Positions 25,928 to 28,309 of a stretch of 28,309 bases of DNA are shown here, one piece after another. The first letter of the stretch is position 1, and the number at the start of each line of letters is the position of its first letter. The notes under the pieces are model-generated. The model saw only the letters and a list, made by a program, of their open reading frames with translations. It was not told the DNA's origin and searched no databases. Origin of the DNA: Hofstenia miamia (Eukaryota > Xenacoelomorpha > Acoela > Hofsteniidae); the NCBI GenBank assembly GCA_900660155.1, contig CABFPE010001586.1:1-28309 (forward strand), given 5' to 3'. The position numbers and the translations under genes were made by a program.

Positions 25928-28309
25928 TTAATGCAATTTGCTGCATATCACAAATAATAGTTTATTGCCTCCAGAATTTTTATGGCGTTCTGCTAACTGA
26001 TAGGCAAAGTCCTGCATACGCTGAGCATTTACAGGTTGTGCAATTTGCCTTAATTCCATTGCAAAACTATCTGCAGAATCCATAGTGCCAAATCCTGAAA
26101 TGAAGCAATAAACTGCCCATACTTTCACTGTACTAGGTGGGCCACCGCCCCTATTCATGTTGTCTAAGGAGGAGGTAATACATTTTGTTGCCTCAATGTA
26201 AAATATCTCTCTCCTGTCCATCGATACAAAAACTACAACGTAGTTATCCCTGTCGCGAGGTAGTTCAACATCCCTAGGCCGATAAGGGTGTAAAGTTCTG
26301 TTGACTACCGGAACTTCAAATCCACTATTTCGAGTCAGGCTAATTTGTTTTAACATTGCGTCAATATACTCTTCACCAGGTAGATGTTGCTGCAATAATT
26401 TGTTAATGACACCTAAAGTGTCGTTTCTGTTACCCACAAAGGTGATGTCAGACAGTGAGCGTACCCGTGACATTAGCACAACCAACTGAGGCTTTTCCCA
26501 TAGCTCGTAATCCTTTTGTACACTCGAAAGCTGCGTTGCCACTAAAGGCAGAGTATCCCCCATTGCACGATGAATAGTGCTAGCCCCATAATGGGTAACT
26601 GGATACTGATGCCGTTTAAATAAAATGCCAGGACTGTTTGAATGTACAATTGGAGTTGTAAGCCACGTTATATTTTTCAGTTTCCAACCTTGTGCAGCAA
26701 AGTCATTGTTACCTGGGATTTGTTTAATTCCCGGTGGAGCAACAAAAGCTGTAAAAGATGTATGATTGCGAGCATCACCAGGCAAGCTTTCCACTACGCA
26801 AATTTGGTTATGTGAATAACCATGAATTCGATTATTTGTGGTAAATCTTAAACAAGCGCCCTTATATAAGAGCAGAACCTCTGGTTCTTCAGCATGATAA
26901 TTTAATGACTGCATCGAAAATGCATTGGCCAAAGACCATTGCAATCCACCAGAAGAAGAGTGTTCATCAACAGCTCTTATTTCAACTTTATCAATGCTGT
27001 TATCCCTGCGCACTGCAGCATAATGCTGCTCAATAGCCTGTTGCAAGGCTTTTCTTTTCCCGAATATTTTCACGCTAAGTCTGGGCACCTGAGACCAATC
27101 ATCAACAAAATTGCAGCGTGAGTTAACAATTTGCTGATAGAGACTAATTTCAGGTTGAGAGATTTCGGTTTTTCGTCCTAGCTCATTAATGAGCTGTAGA
27201 TCTTGATCAGCTGCTGCTCTAACTGATCCATTAAACTGAATGACTCTAAACAATGTCAGCATGCTTGTTGACATCCAAATGGATTGACCATTTATAGGAC
27301 TAAGCTGCTTAGAGTCCCCACTTGCCATAAGTAAAATTCCACCAAAAGGTGTGCGGTTATCCCTGACATGTTGCAAGACAAGATCGACTGCTGCTAAATG
27401 CTCAGCTGTGAGCAAACCAATCTCTTCAAATGCAAGCAAGTCAATTCGCCTTAACTTATTCCATGCATCTGGCCGATGCTTCAATCGCTTTATTGTGCGT
27501 TCAGCACAAGTCACCACATTAACTTTTTGATGATTTGATTTTAAAACAGGCAATGGCAATAAGAGATGCAAATGAGCACCCCCTAATGCCAAAGACCTCT
27601 GCGATGGGAGGCTACTAATCTGTACATTTAATCCTTGAGATCTTGCATACAAGCAAGCTAGTTTTAAGACATGCGTCTTTCCGCTGCCAGGCAGCCCATT
27701 CAAAAGTGGAAGCTTAATAAAAGCTTCATTTCCAACCAAAAACTGATCTATGGCTGCAATGGCAATGTTCAGTGCATACCTTTGTTCCTCTAAGGAATTG
27801 TCTGACTGATTGTCAGCTCTTTGTATTTGGGGAACCCACTGCATAGGTTGTTCAACTGAGGCATTAACCAAAGCATCACGATCAGGCAATCCAACAATCT
27901 GCTCATCATAGAGTGCGTCCACTAGCTTAATCTTCATTTGAAGAATCTCATCCTTAAGTCTTGCTGAAGCTTGACTTTGCACAGTGCGTAGTAGCACAGC
28001 CGGTGTTTCATGTACAGTAACATGATCAATCATTACGTTATCCCTGATTGCTTCATAAGCCTTTTCATGTACAGTAACATGATCAATCATTACGTTATCC
28101 CTGATTGCTTCATAAGCCTTGACCAAAAAGCGGTCAAACATTTTGGTTCCTCCTGGCAAATACATTAATTGTTCAAGTACATAACGTTTAAGTAATGCAT
28201 GAACATCATCAATAGTAGCGTTATCCCTGATTAATTTGGCTTTGATAAAGCTATGTCTTAATGATGGTACTGCAAAAAGGTCTAACTCAGTCTCAAAACG
28301 GCCCATGCT
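25928..28309 (-). CDS. Helitron Rep/helicase, C-terminal part (copy 2, partial)
   Basis: About 794 codons of the PIF1-like helicase and C-terminal region are visible, open to the right edge. Walker A (GLPGSGKT), the variant Walker B (FEE), GDSKQLSP, STIHRAMGDTL and SRVRS are all present. The protein differs from copy 1 in clustered patches only, for example NRNDTLGVIN in place of KTETLAVIQ, ADNQSDNSLEEQ in place of ARDQTRDSFEEQ, and KSNHQKVNV in place of KQHYKINV. It contains a 19-residue tandem duplication (KAYEAIRDN...). It appears intact over the visible part. The first Met at 28306 is internal; the gene starts outside the window. Confidence 0.9.
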   Translation of the reverse strand, partial: SMGRFETELDLFAVPSLRHSFIKAKLIRDNATIDDVHALLKRYVLEQLMYLPGGTKMFDRFLVKAYEAIRDNVMIDHVTVHEKAYEAIRDNVMIDHVTVHETPAVLLRTVQSQASARLKDEILQMKIKLVDALYDEQIVGLPDRDALVNASVEQPMQWVPQIQRADNQSDNSLEEQRYALNIAIAAIDQFLVGNEAFIKLPLLNGLPGSGKTHVLKLACLYARSQGLNVQISSLPSQRSLALGGAHLHLLLPLPVLKSNHQKVNVVTCAERTIKRLKHRPDAWNKLRRIDLLAFEEIGLLTAEHLAAVDLVLQHVRDNRTPFGGILLMASGDSKQLSPINGQSIWMSTSMLTLFRVIQFNGSVRAAADQDLQLINELGRKTEISQPEISLYQQIVNSRCNFVDDWSQVPRLSVKIFGKRKALQQAIEQHYAAVRRDNSIDKVEIRAVDEHSSSGGLQWSLANAFSMQSLNYHAEEPEVLLLYKGACLRFTTNNRIHGYSHNQICVVESLPGDARNHTSFTAFVAPPGIKQIPGNNDFAAQGWKLKNITWLTTPIVHSNSPGILFKRHQYPVTHYGASTIHRAMGDTLPLVATQLSSVQKDYELWEKPQLVVLMSRVRSLSDITFVGNRNDTLGVINKLLQQHLPGEEYIDAMLKQISLTRNSGFEVPVVNRTLHPYRPRDVELPRDRDNYVVVFVSMDRREIFYIEATKCITSSLDNMNRGGGPPSTVKVWAVYCFISGFGTMDSADSFAMELRQIAQPVNAQRMQDFAYQLAERHKNSGGNKLLFVICSKLH
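28007..28120 (-). repeat. 57-bp in-frame tandem duplication in Helitron copy 2
   Basis: Two identical 57-bp units (28007-28063 and 28064-28120), each with one CAGGGATAAC motif (28037 and 28094). Copy 1 has a single, diverged counterpart at about 10940-11000. The duplication adds exactly 19 residues and keeps the frame, so it is recent. Confidence 0.95.

Larger units (their letters stand above)
25154..28309 (-). mobile_element. Helitron-like transposon, copy 2 (3' part; runs off the window)
   Basis: Homology to copy 1 starts at AAAAAGAGCAACAAA and continues to the right edge. The offset between copies is 17066-17067 bp through the 3' region and helicase. It then becomes 17124 bp after a 57-bp tandem duplication, so the coding part has no other indel. 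Orientation is the same as copies 0 and 1. The Rep domain and 5' end lie outside the window. Confidence 0.85.

Overview
The window looks like an AT-rich invertebrate animal genome. It holds long intron-free transposon ORFs in the standard code, many (TA)n microsatellites, roughly 1.5-kb tandem repeats, a TATA/initiator-like promoter and AATAAA signals, with no operon structure or Shine-Dalgarno sites. I cannot name the species. Almost everything recognisable is mobile or repetitive DNA.

Three copies of one Helitron-like rolling-circle transposon lie in the same orientation, all coding on the minus strand. Copy 0 (1-648) is a 5'-region fragment cut by a (TA)n tract. Copy 1 (about 8088-16630) is nearly complete. 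From 5' to 3' on the minus strand it has a TATA-containing leader, an N-terminal zinc-ribbon ORF (166 codons), a 2300-codon Rep/PIF1-helicase ORF, a 3' region with clustered short motifs and an AATAAA signal, and a nested terminal hairpin. Copy 2 (25154-28309, running off the right edge) shows the helicase half and the 3' end. The Rep domain has an LPHIH two-histidine motif and a YIAKY two-tyrosine motif; the helicase has Walker A, Walker B, GDxxQL and SRVR motifs. In copy 1 the two ORFs are out of frame because of 1 bp; copy 0 is in frame across the same place, so the ancestral protein was probably one chain of about 2450 residues.

Between the Helitrons lie two arrays of diverged tandem monomers of about 1.56 kb: A, B, C at 1295-6060 and D, E, F at 16631-20513. 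Each begins at a (TA)n tract and each array lies on the 5' side of a Helitron copy. Monomer F is broken at 20513, where a separate plus-strand ORF of 291 codons begins. It may be an OB-fold (RPA-like) protein, a class of accessory gene known from Helitrons. The remainder (about 6061-8087 and 21388-25153) is AT-rich with nothing convincing.

The most unusual signal is a 10-bp DNA motif, CAGGGATAAC on the Helitron coding strand, repeated many times in the element on one strand only. In the coding region it is always in the same phase and reads Arg-Asp-Asn with identical codons (AGG GAT AAC); in the 3' non-coding part it is clustered like iterons. Copy 2 carries a fresh 57-bp in-frame tandem duplication that includes it. 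Copies 1 and 2 are also mosaics: long identical blocks alternate with short, strongly diverged but indel-free blocks.
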